This document shows, one piece after another, positions 1-8,635 of a stretch of DNA of 44,093 nucleotides; position 1 is the first letter of the stretch, and every line of letters begins with the position of its first letter. Source of the DNA: an uncultured Opitutia bacterium (GTDB taxonomy: Bacteria > Verrucomicrobiota > Verrucomicrobiia > Opitutales > Opitutaceae). The notes under the pieces are model-generated. The model saw nothing but the letters and a program-made list of their open reading frames with translations. It was not told where the DNA came from and made no database searches. The position numbers and the translations under genes were made by a program. The stretch covers positions 1-44,093 of the forward strand of contig CAIKHO010000058.1 in NCBI GenBank assembly GCA_903827245.1, read 5' to 3'.

Positions 1-288
1 CGGTTTTGCTGCGACCGGGCCGTCCCAAACAAGTCTCCGCAATACGGACAACTGGAGTGTCCACGGATTTCCCCGAATGAACCTCTGGAATGGCACCCAA
101 AGGCCTCGTCACCAATTTGCACGCGCAACCCAATAAGGTCGGTTAATAAGATTGGCCTGTTGAGGGCAGGCTGACAAAAAAAGCCACCATCCTGCGGATG
201 GCGCGTCAGCTGAAGTTGTATGCAAGCCGGGTCCCCCACCCCTCCACTGCCGGCGACAAGAACGAGTGCGGCGAAAGCGCGCTCGTTC
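1..288. other. Left-edge non-coding stretch
   Basis: No convincing gene is visible here. A long minus-strand open frame enters from the right but is a high-GC shadow of the downstream lipoprotein gene. A short A-run (176-182) is followed by a small hairpin with arms 187-192 and 196-201. Read on the minus strand this could resemble a weak terminator, but no minus-strand gene precedes it. The promoter of the downstream gene may lie in the more AT-rich part around 120-175, but I cannot point to clear boxes. Confidence 0.4.
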
Positions 289-3006
289 ATGCGGATTGTC
301 GCGCATGCCTCCCTCACGGGGTCGTGCCTGTTGCTCGGCTCGTGCATGCAGAACGCGGCCGACGGCAAGTCTCCCGCCCAAGCGTCGGCGGTCGCTTCGG
401 CCGCCCGCCCGGGCGCCAAATGGGAGGAGTTTCACCAGACGGTGCAGCCGTTCCTGGCCCAGCATTGCTATGAATGCCACGGGCCGAAGGATGCGGAGAA
501 CGACCTGCGCCTCGATCTCTTCAAGGATGAAGCCTCGCTGGAAGCGGGCACGGCCAAGCTGAACAAGGCCCTCGAAAAGCTGAAGGGTCGCAAGATGCCG
601 CCGCGGGACGAACCGCAGCCGGCCATGGCCGAGGTGGCCCCGGTGGTCAGCTGGCTGCAGACTTTCCTCGCTGGGGATGTGTCGGGCCCGGCCAATCCCG
701 GCCGCGTCACGCTGCGCCGGCTCAATCGCGCCGAGTACGACAACACGATCCGCGACCTGCTGGCGATCGACCTGCGTCCCGCGGAAGGTTTCCCATCGGA
801 CGACTCGGGCTACGGCTTCGACAACAACGGCGACGTCCTTTCGATGGCGCCGGTACTGATGGAGAAATACCTCGCGGCCGCGGGCGTGGCCCTCGACAAG
901 GCGATCCTCGCCGATCCTGTGCTGCCGCCGCCCGTCAACCGGTGGTCCGCGGCGGAGCTGGAGGGAACGATTCCCAAGAGCGACCCCAAGGCCACGGCCG
1001 GCCGCGCCCCTTACACCGTCCAGGTCGGCCGCGTGTACAATTATAACGGTGAGATCTACATCGACTGCGACATCCCGGCGGACGGCGAATACATGCTCCG
1101 CATGCATGGCTACGGCACGCAGGGCCCCGCCACGCACCAGCGACCGCAGGTGGCCTTTCTCGTGGATGGCGCGAAAGTGGAGCAGCCTTTCACGATCACC
1201 GACGACCAGCGCAACCCGACTTTCGGCGCCATCGACAAGCCCACCCCGCTGACCGCCGGCAAACACCGCATCAGCCTCGCCTTCCTCAATGGTCCCACCC
1301 AGGAGGAGTACGCCATCGCGAAGGTCAAGGCCGACGCCGAGTCCCCGCCCAAGGGAGTCGCGTCGGATCCGAACGCCGACGACAATGCCGATCCCAATGC
1401 CGATGCGCCCCCGGCGGGCGCCAAGGCCAAGCGTCGCGGCGCCGCCGTCGCGGCCGCCCGCCCGGCGGCCGACGATGCCAATGCCGCCGACCCCAACGCG
1501 GATCCCAATGCCGACCCCGCACCCGCCAAGGGCCGCGGTCGCTCCGGAGGGCCCGGTCCCGGCGGCGCCCAGATGGGAAAAGCGCCCGCGGTGGTCCGCG
1601 CCGGACCCGGCTTCTCGCCGACGGGCAAGCCGACCCTCGGCGTGATCGCGCTGGAGGTCGAGGGCCCCATGGCGCCCACCCCAGATCGCATGCCCGAAAG
1701 CTACCGCCGGGTGATGGTCGCCGAGCCGTCCGCGACGCTGTCCAAGCCGGCGGCCGCGGAAATCATTATCCGCCAGTTTGCCACCCGGGCCTACCGCCGC
1801 CCCGTCCGGGATGCCGAGGTCAGCCGGCTGATGGCCCTCTGGACGAAGGCCGACAGCGACGGACGTCCCTTTGTGCAGAGCATCGACACCACCCTGCAGG
1901 CCGTGCTGGTTTCGCCCGCGTTCCTCTTCCGCATGGAGCTCGACCCGCAGGCGGATGAGCCGTCGGGGATTCACACGCTGAACGAATATGAGCTGGCCAG
2001 CCGGCTCTCGTACTTCCTCTGGGCCAGCATGCCGGACGACGAGTTGTTCGCCCTTGCGGGCAAAGGCCAGCTGCGGGCGAACCTCGATGCGCAAGTCCGC
2101 CGCATGCTCAAGGACCCGAAGTCATCGGCCCTCGTGGAAAATTTCGCCGGGCAGTGGCTGCAATTGCGCACGATGCAGAGCGTCGCCCCCGACCCGAAGC
2201 GTTTCCCCGGGTTTGACGAGGCGCTGCGCGGCGCGATGACCAAGGAGACGGAGCTGTTCTTCAACGCCATCGTCCAGGAGGACCGCAGCGTGGTGGATTT
2301 CATCGACGCCGATTTCACCTACGTGAACGAGCGGCTGGCGAAGCATTACGGCCTGCCCGGCGTCACCGGCGATGAATTCCGGCGCGTCTCCCTGCCGAAG
2401 GACCAGCGCGGCGGCATCCTGACCCAGGCCAGCGTCCTGACCGTCACGTCCCTCCCCAACCGCACCTCCCCCGTGCAGCGCGGCAAATGGGTCCTCGAAA
2501 ACCTCTTCGACACGGCGCCGCCCCCGCCCCCGCCCAATGTCCCCGCCCTCGCGGAGGGCGACAAGGCCGAGCTGACCGGGACGCTCCGGCAGCGCATGGA
2601 GAAGCACCGCTCGGATCCCAAGTGCGCCGTGTGCCACGAACAAATGGACGGCATCGGCTTCGCCCTGGAGAATTTCGACGCCATCGGCGCCTGGCGCACC
2701 CAGGACGGCGCCGACGGGAAGATCGACGCGCGCGGCACGCTCCCCGGTGGGGAATCGTTCAACGGCCCGGCCGAGCTGCGGCAGATCATCAAGGCGCAAA
2801 GCGACCAGTTTTCCCGCTGTCTCGCGGGCAAGATGCTGACCTTCGCCCTCGGCCGCGGGCTCGAATCCTACGACAGCCGCACCACCGACGCCATCGTCGG
2901 CGCCATGAAGCAGAACGGCAACAAATTCTCCGCGATGATCGAGGCGATCGTGCGGAGCGACGCTTTCCAGAAACGTAACGGCAAACCAGAAAGAGGTGAC
3001 TCATGA
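289..3006 (+). CDS. DUF1592-type planctomycete/verrucomicrobial cytochrome lipoprotein
   Basis: Predicted exported lipoprotein of about 905 aa with the architecture PSCyt1-DUF1587-DUF1595-DUF1592-DUF1588-DUF1585; its biochemical role is not established. I chose the ATG at 289 over the upstream in-frame ATG at 220 because it gives a short lipoprotein signal with lipobox LLGSC (Cys19). A haem-binding CxxCH lies at residues 60-64 (HCYECHGPK). The DUF1587-like block starts at LRRLNRAEYDNTIRDLL. A second CxxCH (CAVCHEQMDG) sits in the DUF1588-like part near the C-terminus. The middle carries a low-complexity insert rich in DPNAD units and then Gly/Arg. The stop overlaps the next start as ATGA (3003-3006), so the two genes are probably translationally coupled. 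In this family the partner is usually a DUF1552 protein, as here. The family call is firm; the function is open. Confidence 0.9.
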   Translation: MRIVAHASLTGSCLLLGSCMQNAADGKSPAQASAVASAARPGAKWEEFHQTVQPFLAQHCYECHGPKDAENDLRLDLFKDEASLEAGTAKLNKALEKLKGRKMPPRDEPQPAMAEVAPVVSWLQTFLAGDVSGPANPGRVTLRRLNRAEYDNTIRDLLAIDLRPAEGFPSDDSGYGFDNNGDVLSMAPVLMEKYLAAAGVALDKAILADPVLPPPVNRWSAAELEGTIPKSDPKATAGRAPYTVQVGRVYNYNGEIYIDCDIPADGEYMLRMHGYGTQGPATHQRPQVAFLVDGAKVEQPFTITDDQRNPTFGAIDKPTPLTAGKHRISLAFLNGPTQEEYAIAKVKADAESPPKGVASDPNADDNADPNADAPPAGAKAKRRGAAVAAARPAADDANAADPNADPNADPAPAKGRGRSGGPGPGGAQMGKAPAVVRAGPGFSPTGKPTLGVIALEVEGPMAPTPDRMPESYRRVMVAEPSATLSKPAAAEIIIRQFATRAYRRPVRDAEVSRLMALWTKADSDGRPFVQSIDTTLQAVLVSPAFLFRMELDPQADEPSGIHTLNEYELASRLSYFLWASMPDDELFALAGKGQLRANLDAQVRRMLKDPKSSALVENFAGQWLQLRTMQSVAPDPKRFPGFDEALRGAMTKETELFFNAIVQEDRSVVDFIDADFTYVNERLAKHYGLPGVTGDEFRRVSLPKDQRGGILTQASVLTVTSLPNRTSPVQRGKWVLENLFDTAPPPPPPNVPALAEGDKAELTGTLRQRMEKHRSDPKCAVCHEQMDGIGFALENFDAIGAWRTQDGADGKIDARGTLPGGESFNGPAELRQIIKAQSDQFSRCLAGKMLTFALGRGLESYDSRTTDAIVGAMKQNGNKFSAMIEAIVRSDAFQKRNGKPERGDS

Positions 3007-4388
3007 GCCAGTTGATCATGTCCCGGCGGACCATGTTGCGCGGACTCGGCACGGCGATCGCGCTGCCCGTCCTTGATTCGATGATTCCCACCCGGCTCGT
3101 CGGGGCCGACGCGAAGGCCGCGGCCCAGGCCGTGCTGGCGCCCCGGCGCCTCGCGTGGCTCTATGTGCCCAACGGAATCGACATGCAGAACTGGACGCCC
3201 GCCGCGGCCGGTTCGGGCTATGAGCTCACCCCGATCCTGCAGCCGCTCGCCGCCTTCAAGGACCGGTTCACGGTGATCAGCGGCCTCGTCTGCGAAAAGG
3301 CCAACCCCAATGGCGACGGCGGCGGCGACCACGGCCGCGCCAGCGCCTCGTACCTCACCGGCGCGCAGGCGCGCAAGACCGAGGGAGCCAACCTCAAGTG
3401 CGGACTCTCCGCCGACCAGGCCGCCGCGAACAAGATCGGCCACCTGACGAAGTTTCCCTCGCTCGAGCTCGGCATCGAGGACGTCAAGCAGACCGGCCGC
3501 TGCGACAACGGCTACAGCTGCGCGTACTACCACACCATCTCGTGGCGCAGCGAAACCACCCCGGTGGTGAAGGACTGCGATCCCCGCTCCGTTTTCGACC
3601 GCCTGTTCGCCAATGGGGACCCGCGCGAGTCGGCCGAGAGCCGCGCCCGGCGCGAGAACGACCGCAAGAGCATCCTCGACTTCGTCCTCGATGACGCCGG
3701 CGGCTTCGAGAAGAAGCTCACCTACGCCGACCGGCAAAAAATGGATGAATACCTCACGTCCGTCCGCGAGATCGAGATTCGCCTGGAAAAGTCGGCCATG
3801 GAGCCGCCGGCCGCCCCACCGGCAGGCCAGGTGCGCCCCGACTTCGACCCGCACGGCGGCAAGGCCGCAGCCAGCAGCGACAAGTACGCCACCTGCCTGC
3901 CGCTGATGATCGACATGATGGTCCTCGCTTTCCAGACCGATCGCACCCGGGTCATCACCCTCCCGTTCGCGGACGAAAAGAGCAACCAGACCTATCCCTG
4001 GGCCGGCGCCAACGTGCCCCACCATGCGACTTCGCACCATATGGGCGATGCGGCCAAGAAAGCGCTCGTGGCCAAGATCAACACCTACCACGTGGAGCAA
4101 CTCGCCTATATGCTGAAGAAGCTCGACGGCATCAAGGAGGCCAACGGCGCCTCGATCCTCGACAACTCCCTCATCAGTTACGGCAGCAACATCAGCGATG
4201 GCGACCTGCACAACCACGACAACCTGCCGCAGCTGCTCATCGGCAAGGCCGGCGGCACGGTCGGCACCGGCCGGCATTTGCGCTGCGATGGCATCCCGTT
4301 GAACAACCTCTGGCTCTCGATGCTCGATCGCGTGGGAGCACCCGTGGAACGGCTCGGCGACAGCACCGGCCGGATCGCGCTGGCGTAA
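3003..4388 (+). CDS. DUF1552 domain protein, Tat-exported
   Basis: A 461-aa protein of the DUF1552 family, of unknown biochemical function, typically encoded beside DUF1592 cytochrome proteins. The N-terminus has a twin-arginine signal (SRRTMLRGLG) followed by a hydrophobic stretch, so export of a folded, possibly cofactor-bearing protein is likely. The body has family-like stretches such as RRLAWLYVPNGIDMQNW near the start and GDGGGDHGRASASYLTG. The C-terminus ends in a short helix-like tail. The ATG overlaps the stop of the upstream lipoprotein gene, indicating one transcript and coupled translation. A GCGGCC/GGCCGC inverted repeat (4406-4430) follows the stop but lacks a T-tract. Confidence 0.9.
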   Translation: MSQLIMSRRTMLRGLGTAIALPVLDSMIPTRLVGADAKAAAQAVLAPRRLAWLYVPNGIDMQNWTPAAAGSGYELTPILQPLAAFKDRFTVISGLVCEKANPNGDGGGDHGRASASYLTGAQARKTEGANLKCGLSADQAAANKIGHLTKFPSLELGIEDVKQTGRCDNGYSCAYYHTISWRSETTPVVKDCDPRSVFDRLFANGDPRESAESRARRENDRKSILDFVLDDAGGFEKKLTYADRQKMDEYLTSVREIEIRLEKSAMEPPAAPPAGQVRPDFDPHGGKAAASSDKYATCLPLMIDMMVLAFQTDRTRVITLPFADEKSNQTYPWAGANVPHHATSHHMGDAAKKALVAKINTYHVEQLAYMLKKLDGIKEANGASILDNSLISYGSNISDGDLHNHDNLPQLLIGKAGGTVGTGRHLRCDGIPLNNLWLSMLDRVGAPVERLGDSTGRIALA

Positions 4389-4749
4389 TCGCTCCGCCTC
4401 CGCCCGCGGCCGGATAAGCCTTTTGGCCGCTCACGTCGCCATCGGGCGAGCGGACGGGCCTGATGACAATTCACTGCGATACGCAATCGCGGGGCTGGTC
4501 GGGCCGGAGGTGACCGGATAACGGACAAAAAAACCGGGAAGCAGTCCTCTCAACTTCCTTTAGCACTCGAAAAATTTCCGGCGCACCGGCAAACAAAAGT
4601 CACCAATCATAGTGTCGGGCGTCTAGCGCCCGATACTCCATGACCAGGCGCTAAATGCGCCTGTGATACCCCCTAACTACATCCTCGTTGCCCATGGATC
4701 CTACACGGAATCCATGAGTTTCCCCTGGATCGTCACACCCTTCCGATAC
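4389..4749. other. Intergenic region with paired hairpins
   Basis: This gap separates the DUF1552 gene from the TonB receptor gene. It contains a GC hairpin at 4406-4430, a short A-run near 4526-4534, and two adjacent strong hairpins at 4612-4663 that are listed separately. It is the likely location of the receptor's promoter or leader. I see no riboswitch consensus. Confidence 0.4.
4612..4663. repeat. Tandem hairpin pair (REP-like)
   Basis: Two palindromes lie side by side. 4612-4636 has 10-bp arms (one G-T pair) around TCTAG. 4645-4663 has perfect 7-bp arms CAGGCGC/GCGCCTG around TAAAT. The layout resembles the other nested intergenic palindromes in this window. They sit less than 100 bp upstream of the TonB receptor start, so they could also act in its mRNA leader. 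Confidence 0.6.
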
Positions 4750-7700
4750 ATGAAGACCCTACGCATCGCCCCAACCGTAAGTCCCGCGGCCCGTCTGCTG
4801 ACCTCCGCGTTCTTGATTCTCGCCCTGCTCCATCCCTCGCCCGCCCGGGCGCAGGCGGGCGTCGACGCAGCCACGCTGCAAAAATATGACAAGAACCGCA
4901 ACGGCGTGCTCGACCCGAGCGAGATTGCCGCGATGCAGGCCGACCAGGCCAAGGCGGCGCAGACGCCGGTCACGTCCTCATCCGCCACTTCCGGCAAGGA
5001 TGTCGTCACGCTCAATCCCTTCGAGGTCGATGCCAGCAAGGACATCGGCTACTACGCGGAAAACACGCTCGCCGGCAGCCGGCTGAACACGAACGTCGGC
5101 GACCTCGCGTCCTCGATCACGGTGGTGACAAAGCAGCAGCTCGAGGACACGGGCGCGCTCAACATCAACGACGTGTTCCTCTACGAGGCCAACACGGAGG
5201 GCGCCGGCACCTACACGCCGATCTTCCTCGGGCCCTCCGGCGCGACGGATGAAATCCAGGGTTACAGCACGAACAACGGCCCGACCTTCGGCATCGCGCA
5301 GGCCAACCGCATCCGCGGCCTGGGCTCGGCGGACACGGCCGAGAACAACTACCCGACGCTGGCCCGCCTGGCGTTTGACTCCTACAACACCAACTCCGTC
5401 GAGATCAACCGCGGCCCGAATGCCCTGCTCTTCGGTGCGGCCTCCCCGTCGGGCGTGGTCAACCAGTCGACCGCCGAGGCGGTCCTGAACCAATGGAAAT
5501 CCCAGGTGAGCGTGCGCTTCGGCAGCTTCGGCGCCCACCGCGAGAGCGCCAACGTCAACGTGCCGGTTGGCAGCAAGGTCGCCCTGTTTTTCGCCGCGCT
5601 GTACGATGACAAGGAATTCGAGCGCAAGCCCTCGAAGGACATCACCCGCCGCCAGTACGCCGCGATCACGTACAAGCCGTTTGCGAAGACGAAACTCACC
5701 GCGAGCTTCGAAAACTACGACAACTACAACGCCCGGCCCAACTACAATGAGCCGGTGGACGGCATCACCCCGTGGCTCAATGCGGGCCGGCCCGGCTGGG
5801 ATCCGACGACGCAGACGATCACCTTCGCCAATGGGACCGTGACGGGTCCGTACCTGAACTCGACGCTCGATCCGCGCTGGATTGCGAACAAGACTCTTAC
5901 CTCCAATGGAACCGGCGCCTTCAGCGGCACGACCTCGGCCGCCTATATTCCCGGCATCACGAGCGCCGCCGCCGAGGACACGATCTTCGTCAACAGCGGC
6001 CAATTCCAGAGTTTCTTCGTCAGCGTCGCCACGGAAGGCACGGGAGTGAACGGATCGACCGCCCTCCCCGCCGTCACCGCGCGGACTGCGCAGCAATGGA
6101 TCAATTCCAGCATCGCCCGGACGCAATCTGCCTTCGCTCAGGCCCCGATCCCGCCGGCCTCCACGGGCGCGACGGGCTACGCGGTCTACTACAATACGGC
6201 CATCACGAACAAGGCCCTGTACGACTGGACGAAGTACAATTTCGCGGGCTCGAGCTACGGCACCCAGACGGACAAGAATTACAAGGTCGAGTTGAACCAG
6301 GAAATCACGAAGGGGCTCAACCTCCAGCTCGGCTGGTTCCGGCAGGAATTGTTTGAATGGGATCACTATGATGCCGGCGAAGGCAACGACGTCCCCGCCA
6401 TCCTGATCGACACCAACACCAAGCTGATGAACGGGACTCCCAATCCGTTTTTCGGCTCACCGTATGCCGCCGGCACCCGGACGGACACTTTCTCCAGCCC
6501 GGAGACCAACAACAACCTCCGCGCCACCCTGGCGTACGAGCATGATTTCACCAAGACCGAGGGTTGGACCCGGTACCTTTCCTTCCTGGGCAAGGCCCGG
6601 CTGATGGCGCTCGTGAGCCAGCAGAAGGACGTCATCAACCGCGGACGCTGGCGGTTCACGATGGACGGCGGCGATCCCCGCTTCCTGCTGAACCAGAATC
6701 CCCCCATCGCGAACAACTTCACCTGGGGTAACAACAAGAACATGCAGCGCGACTACTACATGGGTTACAACGGCGTGGTCACCCAGGGGTCGGCGAAACT
6801 GGGCGAACCCAATTTTGGCGGGCCGAACAAGCTTCCGCTCACCTACTTTGACTGGAATTCGACCAATACCTGGCAGACCACCCAGATGAACATGGACGAC
6901 AACCTGTTCATCGCAGGCGCGGGCCAGGGCGTGACCAGCAAGACGCTCAATTCGACCAGCTTTGCCTATCAGGGCAATCTTTGGAATAATCGCATCGTCC
7001 CGACCTTGGGCACGCGCTACGACAAGGTCAGGGTTTTTCAGGCCGCCCTCGCGGCCGGGGCGACCGCGGCCATTCCCGTGCCGGCCTACACGACGGCAGG
7101 CTTCGCCGATTATCGGGCCCTGACCATCATGAATCCCACGCCCTTCGATATTGGCGGCGATACCACCACCCAAGGCGTGGTGTTCAGGCCGTTCAGCGGC
7201 TGGAAGTCCATCGATGCTGCCGCGGAACGAGGCGGCATCGTGGCGGATTTTGTCCGTGGCCTGAGCTTCCACTACAACCACTCGGATAACTTCCAGCCCC
7301 CGCAGACCATCCAGACCGATTTCTTTGGCAAGGCCCTGCCCAAGCCATCGGGCAAAGGCGATGACTACGGCATCGGCGGCAGCATCTTCAACAACAAGCT
7401 GTCCTGGACCTTCAACTGGTACAAATCCACCGCCGAGAACGCGATCTCCGACGCCGCCAACCTGGCGATCGGACGGGCGCAACGCATCGACACCAGCAGT
7501 GCCTTCACCTGGGCCCGGGAAGTGGTGCGCATCCGCAATGGCGAGGATCCGACGGGCCAGTTCTTCGACAACAACACCACCAATCCCCTCACGACGTCGG
7601 AACAGATCCAGGTCAATACGCTGCTGGCCGGACCCCAGGTTAACCAGGCCGGGATCCAGTTGGTGAATGAGTTTTCCGTGGGCAATAACATCGCGTGGCC

Positions 7701-8532
7701 GAACACCGACACCGAGGGCACCAATTCCCAGGTGTCCAAGGGCAAGGAACTCACCCTCATTTACAATCCGACCCGCAACTGGAACATCAAGCTGACCGCG
7801 GGCCAGCAGGAATCCAGCTACAGTCAGGCGTCGAGCCAGATCACCGCCTGGCTCTACGGCACGGGCAACGCCACCACGGGCAACGGCCGCCTCAACTTCT
7901 GGCAGAATGCGGCCGCGGCCGACCTGCCGACGGTCTATACGAGGTTCAACGGCAATAAGCTGTACCTCGGCTCGTTCTGGAACAGCTACGGTTACACGGG
8001 CGACGCCAATTCCAACACCACCGGCGCCACGAGCACGCCGAACAGCACGTACAACAGCATCGTCAACTCGCAGTTGTACACGTTGTTTGGACTGGCCGGA
8101 CAGCGGACTCCGGGCCAGCGCGAGTATTCCTCCTCCCTGATCACCAACTACGCCTTCCAGCAGGGCCGGTTGAAGGGCCTCGCGGTCGGCGGCGGTCTGC
8201 GTTGGGCATCCAATGCCGTCGGCGGCTACTACGCCAACCTGAATCCCGCCACGTTCTCGCAACCCACCGCGACCCAGAACCTGATCTCGTACCCGGACCT
8301 CACGAAGCCCCAGTACGTCCCGGCCATCACCAACGTGGATGCTTGGATTTCGTACACGACCCGGCTGCCGGCGTTTGGCAAAAGCGTCCGGGCGAAGTTC
8401 CAGCTGAACGTCCAGTCCCTGACGGAGAGCGGCGGCCTGACGCCGATCGTCTACAACTCCACCGGCCAGGCGGCCAACTACCGTATCGTCGACCCGCGGA
8501 CGTTCTTCGTGACGTCCACGTTCGACTTCTGA
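4750..8532 (+). CDS. TonB-dependent receptor with N-terminal EF-hand
   Basis: Outer-membrane active transporter of about 1260 aa; the substrate is unknown. I chose the ATG at 4750 because it starts a good signal peptide (MKTLRIAP...LLHPSPARAQA). An open frame extends upstream to a GTG at 4663, but that would bury the signal. Right after cleavage comes a canonical EF-hand loop (DKNRNGVLDPSE), then a spacer, a TonB-box-like LNPFEV, and a plug domain (AGSRLNTNVGDLASSITVV). The long beta-barrel ends in an aromatic C-terminus (FVTSTFDF). The length is well above classical siderophore receptors and fits the large Opitutaceae/Bacteroidota-like receptors for oligosaccharides. A strong terminator follows at 8538. 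Neighbours suggest carbohydrate or polymer uptake, but that is inference. Confidence 0.92.
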   Translation: MKTLRIAPTVSPAARLLTSAFLILALLHPSPARAQAGVDAATLQKYDKNRNGVLDPSEIAAMQADQAKAAQTPVTSSSATSGKDVVTLNPFEVDASKDIGYYAENTLAGSRLNTNVGDLASSITVVTKQQLEDTGALNINDVFLYEANTEGAGTYTPIFLGPSGATDEIQGYSTNNGPTFGIAQANRIRGLGSADTAENNYPTLARLAFDSYNTNSVEINRGPNALLFGAASPSGVVNQSTAEAVLNQWKSQVSVRFGSFGAHRESANVNVPVGSKVALFFAALYDDKEFERKPSKDITRRQYAAITYKPFAKTKLTASFENYDNYNARPNYNEPVDGITPWLNAGRPGWDPTTQTITFANGTVTGPYLNSTLDPRWIANKTLTSNGTGAFSGTTSAAYIPGITSAAAEDTIFVNSGQFQSFFVSVATEGTGVNGSTALPAVTARTAQQWINSSIARTQSAFAQAPIPPASTGATGYAVYYNTAITNKALYDWTKYNFAGSSYGTQTDKNYKVELNQEITKGLNLQLGWFRQELFEWDHYDAGEGNDVPAILIDTNTKLMNGTPNPFFGSPYAAGTRTDTFSSPETNNNLRATLAYEHDFTKTEGWTRYLSFLGKARLMALVSQQKDVINRGRWRFTMDGGDPRFLLNQNPPIANNFTWGNNKNMQRDYYMGYNGVVTQGSAKLGEPNFGGPNKLPLTYFDWNSTNTWQTTQMNMDDNLFIAGAGQGVTSKTLNSTSFAYQGNLWNNRIVPTLGTRYDKVRVFQAALAAGATAAIPVPAYTTAGFADYRALTIMNPTPFDIGGDTTTQGVVFRPFSGWKSIDAAAERGGIVADFVRGLSFHYNHSDNFQPPQTIQTDFFGKALPKPSGKGDDYGIGGSIFNNKLSWTFNWYKSTAENAISDAANLAIGRAQRIDTSSAFTWAREVVRIRNGEDPTGQFFDNNTTNPLTTSEQIQVNTLLAGPQVNQAGIQLVNEFSVGNNIAWPNTDTEGTNSQVSKGKELTLIYNPTRNWNIKLTAGQQESSYSQASSQITAWLYGTGNATTGNGRLNFWQNAAAADLPTVYTRFNGNKLYLGSFWNSYGYTGDANSNTTGATSTPNSTYNSIVNSQLYTLFGLAGQRTPGQREYSSSLITNYAFQQGRLKGLAVGGGLRWASNAVGGYYANLNPATFSQPTATQNLISYPDLTKPQYVPAITNVDAWISYTTRLPAFGKSVRAKFQLNVQSLTESGGLTPIVYNSTGQAANYRIVDPRTFFVTSTFDF

Positions 8533-8537
8533 TCCAC

Positions 8538-8565
8538 GGGTCGGCTTCGGCCGGTCCGGTTTTTT
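8538..8565 (+). terminator. Rho-independent terminator after TonB receptor
   Basis: An 8-bp stem (8538-8545 with 8550-8557, two G-T pairs) closes on a TTCG tetraloop and is followed by a run of six T (8560-8565). It lies six bases after the receptor stop. Confidence 0.85.
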
Positions 8566-8635
8566 CTCCCGGCTCCCCCGTCCTTCCGTGCGGGGGAGCT
8601 TATCTCTGTCCGACCAACGCGACCGAAAGGCTCAT

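Noticed and set aside
175-202. Minus-strand terminator-like hairpin with seven T
   Set aside because: The stem is short and separated from the T-run by four bases. No minus-strand gene lies upstream of it within reach, so I do not call it.
109-2094. Long minus-strand open frame opposite the cytochrome lipoprotein gene
   Set aside because: It is a GC-driven antisense frame with Arg/Gly-rich composition and no domain. The plus-strand gene has clear family motifs.
2868-4277. Minus-strand 469-codon frame opposite the DUF1552 gene
   Set aside because: It is an antisense shadow. The plus strand has a Tat signal and family motifs.
6457-8262. Minus-strand 601-codon frame opposite the TonB receptor
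   Set aside because: It is an antisense shadow with no recognisable domain, and the barrel gene on the plus strand is clear.
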